A stretch of DNA of 55,479 nucleotides from Sphingobacteriales bacterium (GCA_024642285.1 JAHEBJ010000011.1:1-55479), one strand, 5' to 3'; shown: positions 17,693-27,101, numbered from the stretch's first letter. A program made the numbers and translations. The notes: a model not told the origin generated them from the letters alone.

Positions 17693-17750
17693 TGGTATTG
17701 TATTTTTTGTTTTTATTTTAAGAGTAAACAGGAATGTCTTAATTTCGACT

Positions 17751-17781
17751 TTGCAAATAGTTGTTTAACTAACTAATTTTG
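17751..17781 (+). promoter_or_regulatory. promoter of the fadN-like gene, almost touching the start codon
   Basis: TTG at 17751-17753, a 20-base spacer and TAATTTTG at 17774-17781 match the consensus exactly. The ATG at 17784 is two bases after the -7 element, so the transcript would begin at or beside the start codon (leaderless). The first bases are AT-rich, so a chance -7 match is possible, but the exact 20-base spacing repeats that of three other promoters here. Confidence 0.45.
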
Positions 17782-17783
17782 AT

Positions 17784-20165
17784 ATGTCAAAGAGAATCAT
17801 AAAAAAAGTTGCCGTTTTAGGCAGTGGTGTTATGGGTAGCCGTATTGCCTGTCATTTTGCAGGCGTTGGTTTGCAGGTACTGCTCTTGGATATTTTACCG
17901 AAGGATTTGCCAGATGATGCAAAACCTGCGGCTCGTAATAAGATTGTGAATGATGCATTGACGGCGGCAATAAAATCAAATCCATCTCCTGTTTATACAA
18001 AGGATGTAGTTAAGAGAATAGCCACCGGAAATTTTACCGACAATATGAAAGATATTGCTGAATGCGATTGGGTGATTGAAGTGGTGGTTGAACGACTTGA
18101 TATTAAACAAATTGTTTTTACTGATGTTGAAAAATACCGCAAGCCCGGAACATTGATCACATCAAACACTTCAGGCATTCCAATTCACATGATGACTGAA
18201 GGCAGGAGTGAAGATTTTAAAAAGCATTTTTGCGGAGCACACTTTTTTAATCCGCCAAGATATCTACGACTGTTGGAAATTATTCCTACGCCACATACTG
18301 ATCCCGAAATTGTTGATTTTTTAATGCATTATGGCGATGTAACGCTGGGTAAGACAACCGTGTTGTGTAAAGACACACCAGCCTTTATTGCAAACCGTGT
18401 TGGCGTATTTGGTATGATGGCCATCATGAATGCCATGGAGAAACTTGAACTGACGGTTGATGAGATCGATGCCTTGACCGGCCCAATTGTTGGCCGTCCT
18501 AAATCAGCTACATTTCGTACCGGCGATGTTGTGGGTATTGATACGCTTGTAAAAGTAGCTAAAGGTGTAGCAGATAATTGTCCCAATGATGAGGCGAAAG
18601 AACAATTCAATATTCCTGCGTGGTTAAATAAAATGGTGGAGAACAATTGGTTGGGGGATAAGACCGGTCAGGGGTTTTTCAAAAAAACAAAATCGGCCGG
18701 TGGCGAAAAAGAAATTCTTACGCTTAATTTAAAAACACTTGAATACGGCCCGAGGCAAAAACCAAAGTTTGCAACTTTGGAAACTGCTAAACCAATTGAA
18801 GATCTTAAAACAAGAATAAAAGCATTATGTGCAGGTACAGATAAAGCAGGTGAATTTTACCGCCTTTTTCATTACAACCTGTTTTCTTATATCTCTCATC
18901 GAATTCCAGAGATTAGTGATGAACTGTACCGTGTTGATGATGGCATGATGGCGGGCTTTGGCTGGGAGATAGGTGCTTTTGAAAGCTGGGATGTGCTGGG
19001 TGTTGCAAAAACAACGGAAGCGATGAAAGCGGCAGGACACAATGTTGCGCCATGGATTGATGAAATGATTGCCAGCGGTGCTTCTTCTTTTTACAAAGTG
19101 GAGAGCGGTAAAAAAATGTATTACGACGTGCCTACAAAATCATACAAAACAATGCCGGGTGCCGATGCCTTTATTGTGATGAAGAATTTTGAGAATGAAA
19201 CCGTTTGGAAAAATTCGGCTTGCCGTACTTACCATTTGGGTGGAGATGTATTGGGATTGGAGTGGTACACCAAAATGGGCAGCATTGGAGGCGAAGTGCT
19301 GGAAGGTATTCAAAAATCAATTGCACTTGCAGAAGATAAATACAAAGGACTGGTTATTGCCAATGATGGCGCCAACTTTAGTGCCGGCGCAAATGTGGCG
19401 ATGATATTTATGATGGCAATTGAACAGGATTATGATGAAATTGATATGGCCATTCGCCAGTTTCAAAATACAATGATGAGGGTGCGTTACTCAGGAATTC
19501 CTGTTGTGTTGGCACCACATGGATTGGCTTTGGGCGGAGGTTGTGAGATGAGTCTGCACGCCGATAAAGTAATTGCTGCGGCAGAAACCTATACCGGGCT
19601 CGTTGAGGTTGGTATTGGTGTAATTCCCGGCGGTGGTGGAACAAAAGAATTTGTTTTGCGTGCTGCTGATGAAGTACATAGTGGAGAGCCCGAAACCATT
19701 CCTTTGCAAAACCGTTTCTTAACTATCGCAACTGCAAAAGTTGCCACGTCGGCAAAAGAAGCATATGATTTGGGCATTTACAGAAAAGGTGTTGATGAGG
19801 TTTGTATGAACCAGGGTAGAAGAATTGCAGAAGCTAAACAAGCCGTTATTGAATTGTATGATGATGGATATGTAATGCCGGTACAGCGTACCGATATTAA
19901 AGTGCTGGGCCGTTCTATGCTGGGGGCCATGCATGCAGGTATCAATGGTATGTGGCGTGGAAACTATGCATCCGATCATGATGTAACTGTTGGTAAAAAA
20001 CTGGCTTATGTTATGTGTGGAGGAGATTTAAGTGAGCCAACAATGGTAAGTGAGCAGTATTTATTGGACCTGGAGAGAGAAGCATTTTTAAGTCTGACAG
20101 CAGAAAAGAAAACATTGGAGAGGATACAGTCTATTTTGAAAACCGGTAAGCCGCTTAGGAATTAG
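17784..20165 (+). CDS. fadN: FadN-type 3-hydroxyacyl-CoA dehydrogenase / enoyl-CoA hydratase
   Basis: The 793-residue bifunctional beta-oxidation enzyme hydrates trans-2-enoyl-CoA and oxidises the L-3-hydroxyacyl-CoA with NAD+. The dehydrogenase is N-terminal (GSGVMGSRIACHF Rossmann motif at about 11-23; catalytic HFFNPP loop; HCDH C-terminal domain to about 310), and the crotonase domain lies at about 500-660, with oxyanion/catalytic segments FSAGANVAM, LGGGCEMSLHAD and VGIGVIPGGGGTKE. This order and length match B. subtilis FadN (about 789) rather than E. coli FadB. Both crotonase glutamates seem present. FadN is usually encoded beside a thiolase and an acyl-CoA dehydrogenase; neither is nearby. 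A metzincin gene starts three bases after the stop. Confidence 0.93.
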   Translation: MSKRIIKKVAVLGSGVMGSRIACHFAGVGLQVLLLDILPKDLPDDAKPAARNKIVNDALTAAIKSNPSPVYTKDVVKRIATGNFTDNMKDIAECDWVIEVVVERLDIKQIVFTDVEKYRKPGTLITSNTSGIPIHMMTEGRSEDFKKHFCGAHFFNPPRYLRLLEIIPTPHTDPEIVDFLMHYGDVTLGKTTVLCKDTPAFIANRVGVFGMMAIMNAMEKLELTVDEIDALTGPIVGRPKSATFRTGDVVGIDTLVKVAKGVADNCPNDEAKEQFNIPAWLNKMVENNWLGDKTGQGFFKKTKSAGGEKEILTLNLKTLEYGPRQKPKFATLETAKPIEDLKTRIKALCAGTDKAGEFYRLFHYNLFSYISHRIPEISDELYRVDDGMMAGFGWEIGAFESWDVLGVAKTTEAMKAAGHNVAPWIDEMIASGASSFYKVESGKKMYYDVPTKSYKTMPGADAFIVMKNFENETVWKNSACRTYHLGGDVLGLEWYTKMGSIGGEVLEGIQKSIALAEDKYKGLVIANDGANFSAGANVAMIFMMAIEQDYDEIDMAIRQFQNTMMRVRYSGIPVVLAPHGLALGGGCEMSLHADKVIAAAETYTGLVEVGIGVIPGGGGTKEFVLRAADEVHSGEPETIPLQNRFLTIATAKVATSAKEAYDLGIYRKGVDEVCMNQGRRIAEAKQAVIELYDDGYVMPVQRTDIKVLGRSMLGAMHAGINGMWRGNYASDHDVTVGKKLAYVMCGGDLSEPTMVSEQYLLDLEREAFLSLTAEKKTLERIQSILKTGKPLRN

Positions 20166-20168
20166 ATA

Positions 20169-20840
20169 ATGGGAGAGGCCGAACTTCATCCATACTCGGA
20201 TAAACTTACAATTCACGCCGCCGTAATTATTTATGGCGATGCTGCCAATGATGCATTAGTCATCCAGATTGCAAAAGACATTGAAAATTTCTGGAACGAG
20301 GCTAATGGAATTGTCCAGATCCGGACCGGATGGTTTTACAGGAAAACTTATGGGGTTGTTTTTAAGATGGAGGGCTTTTGTAAGCCTGATTTAACTCCGC
20401 AGGATATTTACGAAAACACAAATCCCCGCAATAATTATTTCCGCATTGAAGAATTTGCTCATGGCAATATTTCTTTTGTAGATGGCATCAATTCCAACAC
20501 CGGGTATTTTAAATTGCAGAACCTGTTAGATAATTCTTCAACAGCGGCTCATGAATTTGGCCACACCATCGGTTTAAATCATCCGCATGACCTGGATATA
20601 CGTGGACAGGGCAGGCCTGGCATTATGTATCCAAGGGGCACTATTGTTGACCCACAATTTCAATATTATCCCGAAGTTGCACCGGGTGCAGAAGGCGGCA
20701 CACTCAATCCTTTCACCCGTAAAGTTTTGCAAAAAGATATTGACGATCTGCAACTGAATAGATTGTCGTTTAATGCCGCCGGATTTGCCACTCTTGGTGC
20801 TTTTTCTTCCGTCTGGCACGAAAAGCATGTAGAGGTTTAA
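20169..20840 (+). CDS. signal-less metzincin zinc metalloprotease
   Basis: The 223-residue protein has the full metzincin zinc motif HEFGHTIGLNH (His128, Glu129, His132, His138) and a Met-turn with Met153 in GIMYP, as in M10/M12-type proteases. No signal peptide, membrane helix, pro-domain or cysteine-switch motif precedes it: the N-terminus is hydrophilic (MGEAELHPYSDKLT). It would therefore be cytosolic unless exported by an unrecognised route. Between residues 10 and 125 lies the expected upper subdomain with a mixed beta-sheet. It starts three bases after the FadN-like stop and so is probably co-transcribed with it, a pairing with no obvious biochemical sense. Substrate unknown. Confidence 0.75.
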   Translation: MGEAELHPYSDKLTIHAAVIIYGDAANDALVIQIAKDIENFWNEANGIVQIRTGWFYRKTYGVVFKMEGFCKPDLTPQDIYENTNPRNNYFRIEEFAHGNISFVDGINSNTGYFKLQNLLDNSSTAAHEFGHTIGLNHPHDLDIRGQGRPGIMYPRGTIVDPQFQYYPEVAPGAEGGTLNPFTRKVLQKDIDDLQLNRLSFNAAGFATLGAFSSVWHEKHVEV

Positions 20841-20887
20841 GCATAAACTAATTTCATTTAACTTCATTGCAATTTATATTTTCTGCT

Positions 20888-21811
20888 ATGGCAATTTTAA
20901 GTATTGATAATCTCACAAAAAATTACAAGTCGGTTAAAGCGCTTGATAAGGTTAGTTTTTCCGTGCCTTCAAAAACAGTCTTTGGGATTTTAGGCCCTAA
21001 TGGAAGCGGAAAAACTACGCTGTTGGGCATAGTAATGGATGTTATTAACCCATCCGCCGGAACCTATACATGGGAAGGTAGCCATGAATCAGCTCACGAC
21101 AGGAGGAAGAAAATAGGAACGTTATTGGAGACACCTAATTTTTATCATTATTTGAGCGCCGAGAAAAATCTAATGATAGCTGCAAGAATTAAAGGCAGAG
21201 GAGAAGCAGACATAGCCAAAGTTTTAAAAATGGTAAATCTTTACGAACGCAAAGATTCGAGGTTCAATACTTTTTCGCTTGGTATGAAACAACGACTTGC
21301 TATTGCTTCCGCCTTATTAGGCGACCCCGATATCCTGGTTTTTGACGAACCTACTAATGGATTGGATCCAGCTGGTATTGCAGAAATAAGGGAGTTGATA
21401 AAAGAGTTGTTCAAAAGTGGGAAAACCATCATCATGGCAAGCCACATACTGGACGAAGTAGAAAAAGTGTGTACCCATGTTGCAATTATTCAAAAAGGTG
21501 TTTTAAAAACTGTGGGGCCAGTTGCCGAGTTGATGGATACCCCGGAAGTTGATACCGGCGGAAGCCTGTTGATAGAAATCAGTGCAACTGATAACAACGG
21601 TTTAAAGAATGCTTTGAAGCAACTGGCCGGTGTTGAAACAGTTACAGAAGTTGAAAATACCCTGCAATTAGTGTGCACCGAAAAAATTACCGGTGAAATA
21701 CTTAATCGTTTTTGTTTTGACAACGGTATCGTACTTAATAAACTTAACGTAAAACGCAAGTCGCTCGAAACAAGGTTTTTGGAAATTACCGGAAAGCAAA
21801 GTGATAAATAA
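20888..21811 (+). CDS. ABC transporter ATP-binding subunit (ABC-2 type)
   Basis: The 307-residue ATPase has Walker A GPNGSGKTT at about 37-45, the signature SLGMKQRLAIA, Walker B DILVFDEP and the switch histidine in IIMASHILDE. The C-terminal ~80 residues are the accessory domain common to CcmA/NatA/BcrA-like exporter ATPases. The start at ATG 20888 was preferred to an in-frame TTG 21 bases upstream, since AILSIDNLTKNYKS is the usual beginning. The permease gene follows 26 bases after the stop. The substrate cannot be deduced; exporters of this form move lipids, peptides, antibiotics or sodium. Confidence 0.9.
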   Translation: MAILSIDNLTKNYKSVKALDKVSFSVPSKTVFGILGPNGSGKTTLLGIVMDVINPSAGTYTWEGSHESAHDRRKKIGTLLETPNFYHYLSAEKNLMIAARIKGRGEADIAKVLKMVNLYERKDSRFNTFSLGMKQRLAIASALLGDPDILVFDEPTNGLDPAGIAEIRELIKELFKSGKTIIMASHILDEVEKVCTHVAIIQKGVLKTVGPVAELMDTPEVDTGGSLLIEISATDNNGLKNALKQLAGVETVTEVENTLQLVCTEKITGEILNRFCFDNGIVLNKLNVKRKSLETRFLEITGKQSDK

Positions 21812-21837
21812 AATTCATTACAATTATCTTCTTTACC

Positions 21838-22662
21838 ATGATCAAATTGTTGAAAATAGAGTGGCTTAAAATAAAAAACTACACTGGGTTTATATTGCTG
21901 ACATCTTTTTTTGCGGTGGGAGTTTTTGCTACCAACTATATTGCTTATTTGTTTATTAAGAACGTAATGAATAAGGTTGAGGTTTCAAAATTGCTGCTCT
22001 CAGGCTCGCCATTCGATTTTGATTCGGTATGGAAAACAGTCAGCTATTACAGCAGTTTTCTTTTAATGTTACCGGCCCTGTTGATCGTGATTTTGATTTC
22101 AAACGAATTTAATTATAAAACCCACCGGCAGAATATTATAGATGGCTGGAGCAGGTTTGAGTTTCTGAAAGTTAAACTGGCAACTGCACTCATTTTTGCT
22201 TTGGGCAGTACCCTTGTTGTAATTATTACGGCGCTTATTTTTGGTTTAAGTACAGGTTCTGCCTTTTCCTTTAACGGGTTTGAGAATATAGCCTATTTTC
22301 TTTTAAAGGCTGTAACGTATAATATGGTAGGCCTGCTCATAGCGTTGCTTACAAAAAAATCAGGTGTTGCAATAGCTTTATTTTTTATCTATACTATTTT
22401 CGAAAATGGTGTTTCAATGCTTTTATTTTTTCTGGCCGTTAAAGTGAAGAACGATTCGGGTACTGATCTTTCAAATCTTGGGAACTATTTGCCGATGAAT
22501 GCTTCTGATGGTTTGCTTTCTTCGCCTCTTGATCAGTTTTCGGGTATTACTAAAAGTATTATTCCATATAATAACAACATGCTTGTGTTGACCTTTGCGC
22601 TGTGTTACCTTATAATATTTTACTTGTGGAGCAAAAGAAAAATGATAAAGACCGATCTGTAA
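21838..22662 (+). CDS. ABC-2 type permease subunit
   Basis: The 274-residue protein has six predicted membrane helices (first at about 17-38, last ending near 262) and a short cytosolic N-terminus, MIKLLKIEWLKIKNY, which is the coupling segment typical of ABC-2 permeases in Bacteroidota. It follows the ATPase gene closely and the two form a half-transporter pair that would assemble as a 2+2 complex in the inner membrane. No substrate-specific motif was recognised. The next gene is convergent, two bases away. Confidence 0.82.
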   Translation: MIKLLKIEWLKIKNYTGFILLTSFFAVGVFATNYIAYLFIKNVMNKVEVSKLLLSGSPFDFDSVWKTVSYYSSFLLMLPALLIVILISNEFNYKTHRQNIIDGWSRFEFLKVKLATALIFALGSTLVVIITALIFGLSTGSAFSFNGFENIAYFLLKAVTYNMVGLLIALLTKKSGVAIALFFIYTIFENGVSMLLFFLAVKVKNDSGTDLSNLGNYLPMNASDGLLSSPLDQFSGITKSIIPYNNNMLVLTFALCYLIIFYLWSKRKMIKTDL

Positions 22663-22664
22663 AT

Positions 22665-23591
22665 TTATTTTTTTAAAAGATCAGTCAATGCCGGATTAAC
22701 TGTATCATATTCGAATGTAAACCCTGTTTCCTGAATTTTCTTACAACTTACAGTTGCACTTTTCAGCACTTCTATACTTCGTTGGCCCATCATCAGTTTT
22801 AATATAAATGCAGGTACATAAAAAGGAACGTAGAATTTCCTGTTTTGAATTTTAGCCAGCGATAGTGTCAAAGTTTTATTTGAAACAGGCTCCGGAGCAA
22901 CTGCATTGAAAGTGCCCTTTATTTTTTCGTCTTCCATCGCATTAATAAATAACCTGCAAAGATCATCAATATGAATCCAGCTTACTATTTGGCGGCCAAT
23001 GCCTAAAATGGCGGCTAAACCAAAGCGCAACGGTTTTTTAAATTCAGCTAAAGCTCCGCCATCATTACTCAAAACAATTCCAATTCTGAATTTTATCAGT
23101 CTGATTCCCGATTCATTAACGGGCTCAATACTTTCTTCCCATAACCTGCAGGTTTCTCCCAAAAAACATTTATCAGCTTTATCATTTTCAACAAATGCAC
23201 GGTCAGGCGATTTGTCGGGTCCATAATAGCCAATAGCGCTGGCACTTATAACCGCTTTCACTTTGTTGGTACTATTTGTCAAACTCGTCACAATTAAACG
23301 ACTGCTTTCGGTTCTGCTTTCAATTATTTCTTTTTTGTAGGCTGTTGTCCATTTTTTATCTACAACTCCGGCGCCGGCAAGGTGAATTATATAATCAGCC
23401 TTTTTAACAGCCTCAATGTCTATTTCCTGCTTTTTCACATCCCATAAAGCAAAAGTTTTATTTTTTTCGCCTGATATTTTATTTGGTTTGCGTGTAAGTA
23501 TAATAACCTTGTATCCCTTGTTGAGCAAGGCATTTGAAAGTGCAGTTCCCAATAATCCTGTTCCTCCAGTAATTAAAACCGTTTGCATCAT
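22665..23591 (-). CDS. TIGR01777-family NAD(P)-dependent epimerase-like protein (SDR39U1/YfcH)
   Basis: The 308-residue extended short-chain dehydrogenase has the dinucleotide motif GGTGLLGTAL near residues 8-17, IIHLAGAGV (the family's LAGA signature), SASAIGYYG containing the active-site tyrosine region, and FNAVAPEPVSN. The C-terminal DUF1731 domain ends the protein (helix around QRSIEVLKSATVSCKKI, then GFTFEYDTVNPAL). Members such as E. coli YfcH and human SDR39U1 have no established substrate; roles in envelope or cell division have been suggested for relatives. Either of two adjacent ATG codons (23591 or 23588) could start it. Confidence 0.88.
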   Translation of the reverse strand: MMQTVLITGGTGLLGTALSNALLNKGYKVIILTRKPNKISGEKNKTFALWDVKKQEIDIEAVKKADYIIHLAGAGVVDKKWTTAYKKEIIESRTESSRLIVTSLTNSTNKVKAVISASAIGYYGPDKSPDRAFVENDKADKCFLGETCRLWEESIEPVNESGIRLIKFRIGIVLSNDGGALAEFKKPLRFGLAAILGIGRQIVSWIHIDDLCRLFINAMEDEKIKGTFNAVAPEPVSNKTLTLSLAKIQNRKFYVPFYVPAFILKLMMGQRSIEVLKSATVSCKKIQETGFTFEYDTVNPALTDLLKK

Positions 23592-23701
23592 ATGAAAAGT
23601 TAAATTTTATTATGTAAAAACAAAAACGGGCTCATCTTGTTCAGTGTAATATACAGCCATTGGTTTTTAAGTTGTAATTTTAAGTATAAAGTATACACTA
23701 C

Positions 23702-25210
23702 ATGAGCAAAATTTTTCAATTATATATTATCCTTTTTTTGCTGACTCCGGTAACGTTGTTATCGCAAAATATAAATATTTCGGATTACGAACGGGAAGAC
23801 AACCGCGACATGAACTTTGAGATCATTGGAAAGATGAATAATAATATTCTGGTGTACAAAAATATAAGGAGCAGACACAAGATAAATATTTTCGGTCCGG
23901 ATATGAGTACCTTGAATACGGTTCGGCTGGATTTTGTTCCCAACAATACTTTCAACATTGATTTTGTTGCATACAGCGATTATTTTTTCATGATTTATCA
24001 ATATCAGAAGGGTTCAATTCTGCATTGTATGATGGTTAAAATGGATGCATCAGCCAAAATGCTGAGTGAACCAGTTGAGTTGGATACAACTCGAATACCG
24101 GTGATGTCGAGTAATAAGATCTACACAACCATTTTCAGCGAGGACCGGCAACGCATCGTGATATTTAAAATTCAAACCCGGTCTCAAAAATTCAGCTTGG
24201 CAACCATGCTTTTTAACAGCCAGATGAAATTATTGAACAGAAGCAGGTATGTAACAGACTACAATGATAGAAAAGATAATTATGATAACTTTCTGGTTGC
24301 CAACGACGGCGACTTTATGTTTACATATGCAAGGCAATCGGGCAACAGAGATTATAGCAATAGCCTGGCTTTGATGACAAAGTCGGCCTTTAGCGAAACT
24401 TATTCTCCAATGGAAATCAGCCTCGATGAAAAATATGTTGATGCTGTAAAACTAAAGATCGACAGCAGAAACAACCGTTATATTCTCAACAGTTTTTATT
24501 ACAAGAAAAGTTGGGGTAGTATTGATGGTTTGTTTGTTTACATTTGGGATAAAGCAAATGAAAAGACATTTGCAAGTCAGTTTCTGGAAATAAGCGATTC
24601 CTTGCGCTATGAAGCAAAATCAAGCGGAATGTTGCGTTTTGCTATGGATAATTTTTTTATAAGGCATATTACAGTAAAAGGCGATGGTGGCTATTTGCTG
24701 ACAGCTGAAGATTTCTCAAGTGATACACGTGGTGTAAACAATTTTAACCGATTCGATTATTTATATAACCCATGGTCGCTTTCTCCCGGGTATTATTACT
24801 ACAACCCATACACAGGCTATTACCGGCCATTAAACAGCTATGGAAGCGAAACCACCAGATACTATTACACCAATATTATGGTATTGAGCATCAGTAAAAC
24901 CGGGCAACTTGAGTGGGGCAGAGTGATCCAAAAAGATCAGTTTGAAGATAATGACGAAAATTTTCTTTCTTTTTCAATGATGACTTCTGGCAGCGAAATT
25001 CATTTTTTATATAACGCCGACAGGAAATATCAAATTATTGCCGATCAGGGACTCACCCCCGACGGAATTTTAAAAAGATATCCAACTTTAAAAAGCGAAC
25101 AAAAAGGCTATGAGTTTATGCCAAGCCTTAGCAAACAGGTAGGTGCCCGCCAGATCATTATTCCATGTGTATACCGCAGCTATATCTGTTTTGCCAAGGT
25201 TGAATTTTAA
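23702..25210 (+). CDS. exported protein of unknown function, tyrosine-rich segment
   Basis: This 502-residue protein has a signal peptide (MSKIFQLYIILFLLTPVTLLSQ) and no family I can name. The mature part is rich in beta-strand patterns and aromatic residues; it reads like a repeated propeller-like or solenoid protein (spacing of NNILVYKN, YFFMIYQYQKG, IVIFKIQTRS, GDFMFTYARQSG). Around residues 360-385 is a stretch very rich in Tyr, Asn and Pro (PGYYYYNPYTGYYRP). No sorting domain or lipobox is present, so it is probably periplasmic or outer-membrane associated. It stands alone between a divergent epimerase and a membrane-protein gene with its own promoter. Confidence 0.6.
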   Translation: MSKIFQLYIILFLLTPVTLLSQNINISDYEREDNRDMNFEIIGKMNNNILVYKNIRSRHKINIFGPDMSTLNTVRLDFVPNNTFNIDFVAYSDYFFMIYQYQKGSILHCMMVKMDASAKMLSEPVELDTTRIPVMSSNKIYTTIFSEDRQRIVIFKIQTRSQKFSLATMLFNSQMKLLNRSRYVTDYNDRKDNYDNFLVANDGDFMFTYARQSGNRDYSNSLALMTKSAFSETYSPMEISLDEKYVDAVKLKIDSRNNRYILNSFYYKKSWGSIDGLFVYIWDKANEKTFASQFLEISDSLRYEAKSSGMLRFAMDNFFIRHITVKGDGGYLLTAEDFSSDTRGVNNFNRFDYLYNPWSLSPGYYYYNPYTGYYRPLNSYGSETTRYYYTNIMVLSISKTGQLEWGRVIQKDQFEDNDENFLSFSMMTSGSEIHFLYNADRKYQIIADQGLTPDGILKRYPTLKSEQKGYEFMPSLSKQVGARQIIIPCVYRSYICFAKVEF

Positions 25211-25230
25211 TTTTTAGTTTGATAGATTTG
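25200..25230 (+). promoter_or_regulatory. promoter for the DUF6427-like/purQ unit
   Basis: TTG at 25200-25202, a 20-base spacer and TAGATTTG at 25223-25230 match the phylum consensus exactly. The -33 element overlaps the last codons of the preceding gene. The leader would be about 75 bases to the GTG at 25311. Confidence 0.6.
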
Positions 25231-25310
25231 CCTGCCAAACAGTTTTCATTAAGTAATAATAATTGCTCACTTTTGCTGGGTAAATATTTTTCATAGCCAA
25301 TCTATTTTAA

Positions 25311-26288
25311 GTGACCGGTATCTTTAAAGCCAACAATTCGTATAATAATTTTCTGCTGTTGTTGTATGGCCTTTTGCTAAAGCTGCCCATGTTTTTGAAT
25401 CCCGTGATTCCGCAGCCCCAAAAAATAGATGGGTTTTTATATAGAGCGTTTTTGGGCTCGATAGAATCTGTTGGCAAATCTGTTCCTGTATTTTATTCTG
25501 GCATTACATTTTTATTGTTGTTTTCTCAGGCTGTTTACTTTAATAAATTGCTAAACGAACATCGAATAATGCAGCGGCCCGGCTTTCTTGCCGGCATGAG
25601 CTATCTGCTAATAACATCACTCTTTATTGAATGGAATGTTTTATCATCACCTCTTATAATTAATAGCCTGTTGATATGGGTTTGGTCGAAAATGAGTGGG
25701 CTTTATAATAATCAAAAACCAAAAGCGGCATTGTTTAATATTGGCATTGCTATTGGAGTTTGTACATTTTTTTATTTTCCTTCGCTGGCATTTGCTGCAC
25801 TGATCATATTCGGGCTAGCCATTACCAGACCTTTTAAAATTGCTGAATGGTTGATCGCATTATTTGGCATCATCACACCTTATTATTTTTTATTGGCCAT
25901 TGTTTTTCTTACTGATAAATGGAAAGGATATAAGTTGCCCGGTTTTTCAGTTAGTACCCCTGTGTTCAACCAGTCTCAATGGTCCTATGCAGCCATTATC
26001 ATTGTATTGCTCAGTTCTATAATCGGCATTTTTTATATTCAGCAAAATTTCCGTCGCCAGTTGATACAGGCCCGTAAAAGCTGGAACCTGTTATTTTTAT
26101 ACCTGTTGGTTGCAGTTTTTGTACCGTTTGTAAATGATACGCACACATTCGAATACTGGATATTGTGTGCCGTTCCGCTGTCTTCTTTTGTTGCTGCTGC
26201 TTTTTTATATCCTGCCCGAAACTGGTTTCCTGCTGTGTTACATTGGCTGATGGTAGCCATTGTAATAGTAATCAACTACTTCATCTGA
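25311..26288 (+). CDS. polytopic membrane protein, DUF6427-like
   Basis: The 325-residue protein has about ten hydrophobic segments and begins MTGIFKANNSYNNFLLLLYGLLLKLP, the form I associate with the DUF6427 family of Bacteroidota. Translation starts at GTG (25311); no ATG occurs near the N-terminus. It has no recognisable catalytic residues. The neighbouring gene is purQ, starting 71 bases after its stop; an association of this family with nucleotide-synthesis genes is something I recall from flavobacteria but cannot confirm here. A transport or envelope role is only a guess. Confidence 0.6.
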   Translation: MTGIFKANNSYNNFLLLLYGLLLKLPMFLNPVIPQPQKIDGFLYRAFLGSIESVGKSVPVFYSGITFLLLFSQAVYFNKLLNEHRIMQRPGFLAGMSYLLITSLFIEWNVLSSPLIINSLLIWVWSKMSGLYNNQKPKAALFNIGIAIGVCTFFYFPSLAFAALIIFGLAITRPFKIAEWLIALFGIITPYYFLLAIVFLTDKWKGYKLPGFSVSTPVFNQSQWSYAAIIIVLLSSIIGIFYIQQNFRRQLIQARKSWNLLFLYLLVAVFVPFVNDTHTFEYWILCAVPLSSFVAAAFLYPARNWFPAVLHWLMVAIVIVINYFI

Positions 26289-26359
26289 TAATTGGGATCG
26301 GAATTGTACCTTTGGTTCTGTTTTTATTATCATCTTTTCTAAATAAATTATCAAAGTGT

Positions 26360-27046
26360 ATGAAATTTGGCGTGGTTGTTTTTCCGGGAAGTAATTGTGA
26401 TCGTGATATGATTGAAGCACTGCGGGTTGACCTGAAGCAGGAAGTTATTCAGCTTTGGCACAAAGATAAAGACCTTAGCGTGTTCACTACCGAAGACTGT
26501 ATTGTGTTGCCCGGCGGATTCAGCTATGGCGACTATCTCCGGTGCGGGGCCATTGCCCGTTTTAGTCCGATGATGCAAAGTGTAATTGAATTTGCAAATG
26601 CCGGCGGAAAAGTACTTGGAGTTTGTAACGGATTTCAGATCCTGTGCGAAAGCGGATTATTGCCCGGTGTTTTGCTGCGTAATAGTCAGCAGCAGTTTGT
26701 TTGTAAAAATATTTTTATGAAGGAAGTGGCTTCAGAGGATGGCCCTGGTCATGGTTCTGATCCGGTTTGTATTCCCGTTGCACATGGCGAAGGAAGATTT
26801 TTTGCGAATGAGACAACTTTGAAGGATATGGAAATTCACAGACAGATCATTTATCGCTATTGTGATGAAAAAGGAACAATTAATCCATCATCAAACCCAA
26901 ATGGCGCAATGCACAATATTGCCGGCATCTGTAATAAAGAAAGAAATGTATTTGGAATGATGCCTCATCCCGAAAGGGCCTGCAGCATTGCTTTGGGTAA
27001 TACCGATGGCAGGAATGTTTTCAACCATCTTTTCGGAATAAATTAA
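26360..27046 (+). CDS. purQ: phosphoribosylformylglycinamidine synthase, glutaminase subunit PurQ
   Basis: The 228-residue protein is a class I glutamine amidotransferase that supplies ammonia to PurL for step four of purine synthesis. The catalytic Cys lies in LGVCNGFQIL, and the His-Glu pair in MMPHPERA; FPGSNCDRD and LPGGFSYGDYLR are PurQ-specific. The frame runs far upstream through the previous gene's 3' end, but Met at 26360 (MKFGVVVFPGSNCDRD) is the correct start by family length. PurQ as a separate subunit implies a small PurL and PurS elsewhere. Confidence 0.95.
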   Translation: MKFGVVVFPGSNCDRDMIEALRVDLKQEVIQLWHKDKDLSVFTTEDCIVLPGGFSYGDYLRCGAIARFSPMMQSVIEFANAGGKVLGVCNGFQILCESGLLPGVLLRNSQQQFVCKNIFMKEVASEDGPGHGSDPVCIPVAHGEGRFFANETTLKDMEIHRQIIYRYCDEKGTINPSSNPNGAMHNIAGICNKERNVFGMMPHPERACSIALGNTDGRNVFNHLFGIN

Positions 27047-27101
27047 CAATATTCAGGGTTAAGCAGTCGTTAACCCGACAAAAACTCTATTTATAATTTC
27101 G

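Noticed and set aside
26165..26359. Extended N-terminus of purQ
   Set aside because: The added 65 residues come from reading another frame of the preceding membrane-protein gene; PurQ family proteins begin at MKFGVVVFPGSN.
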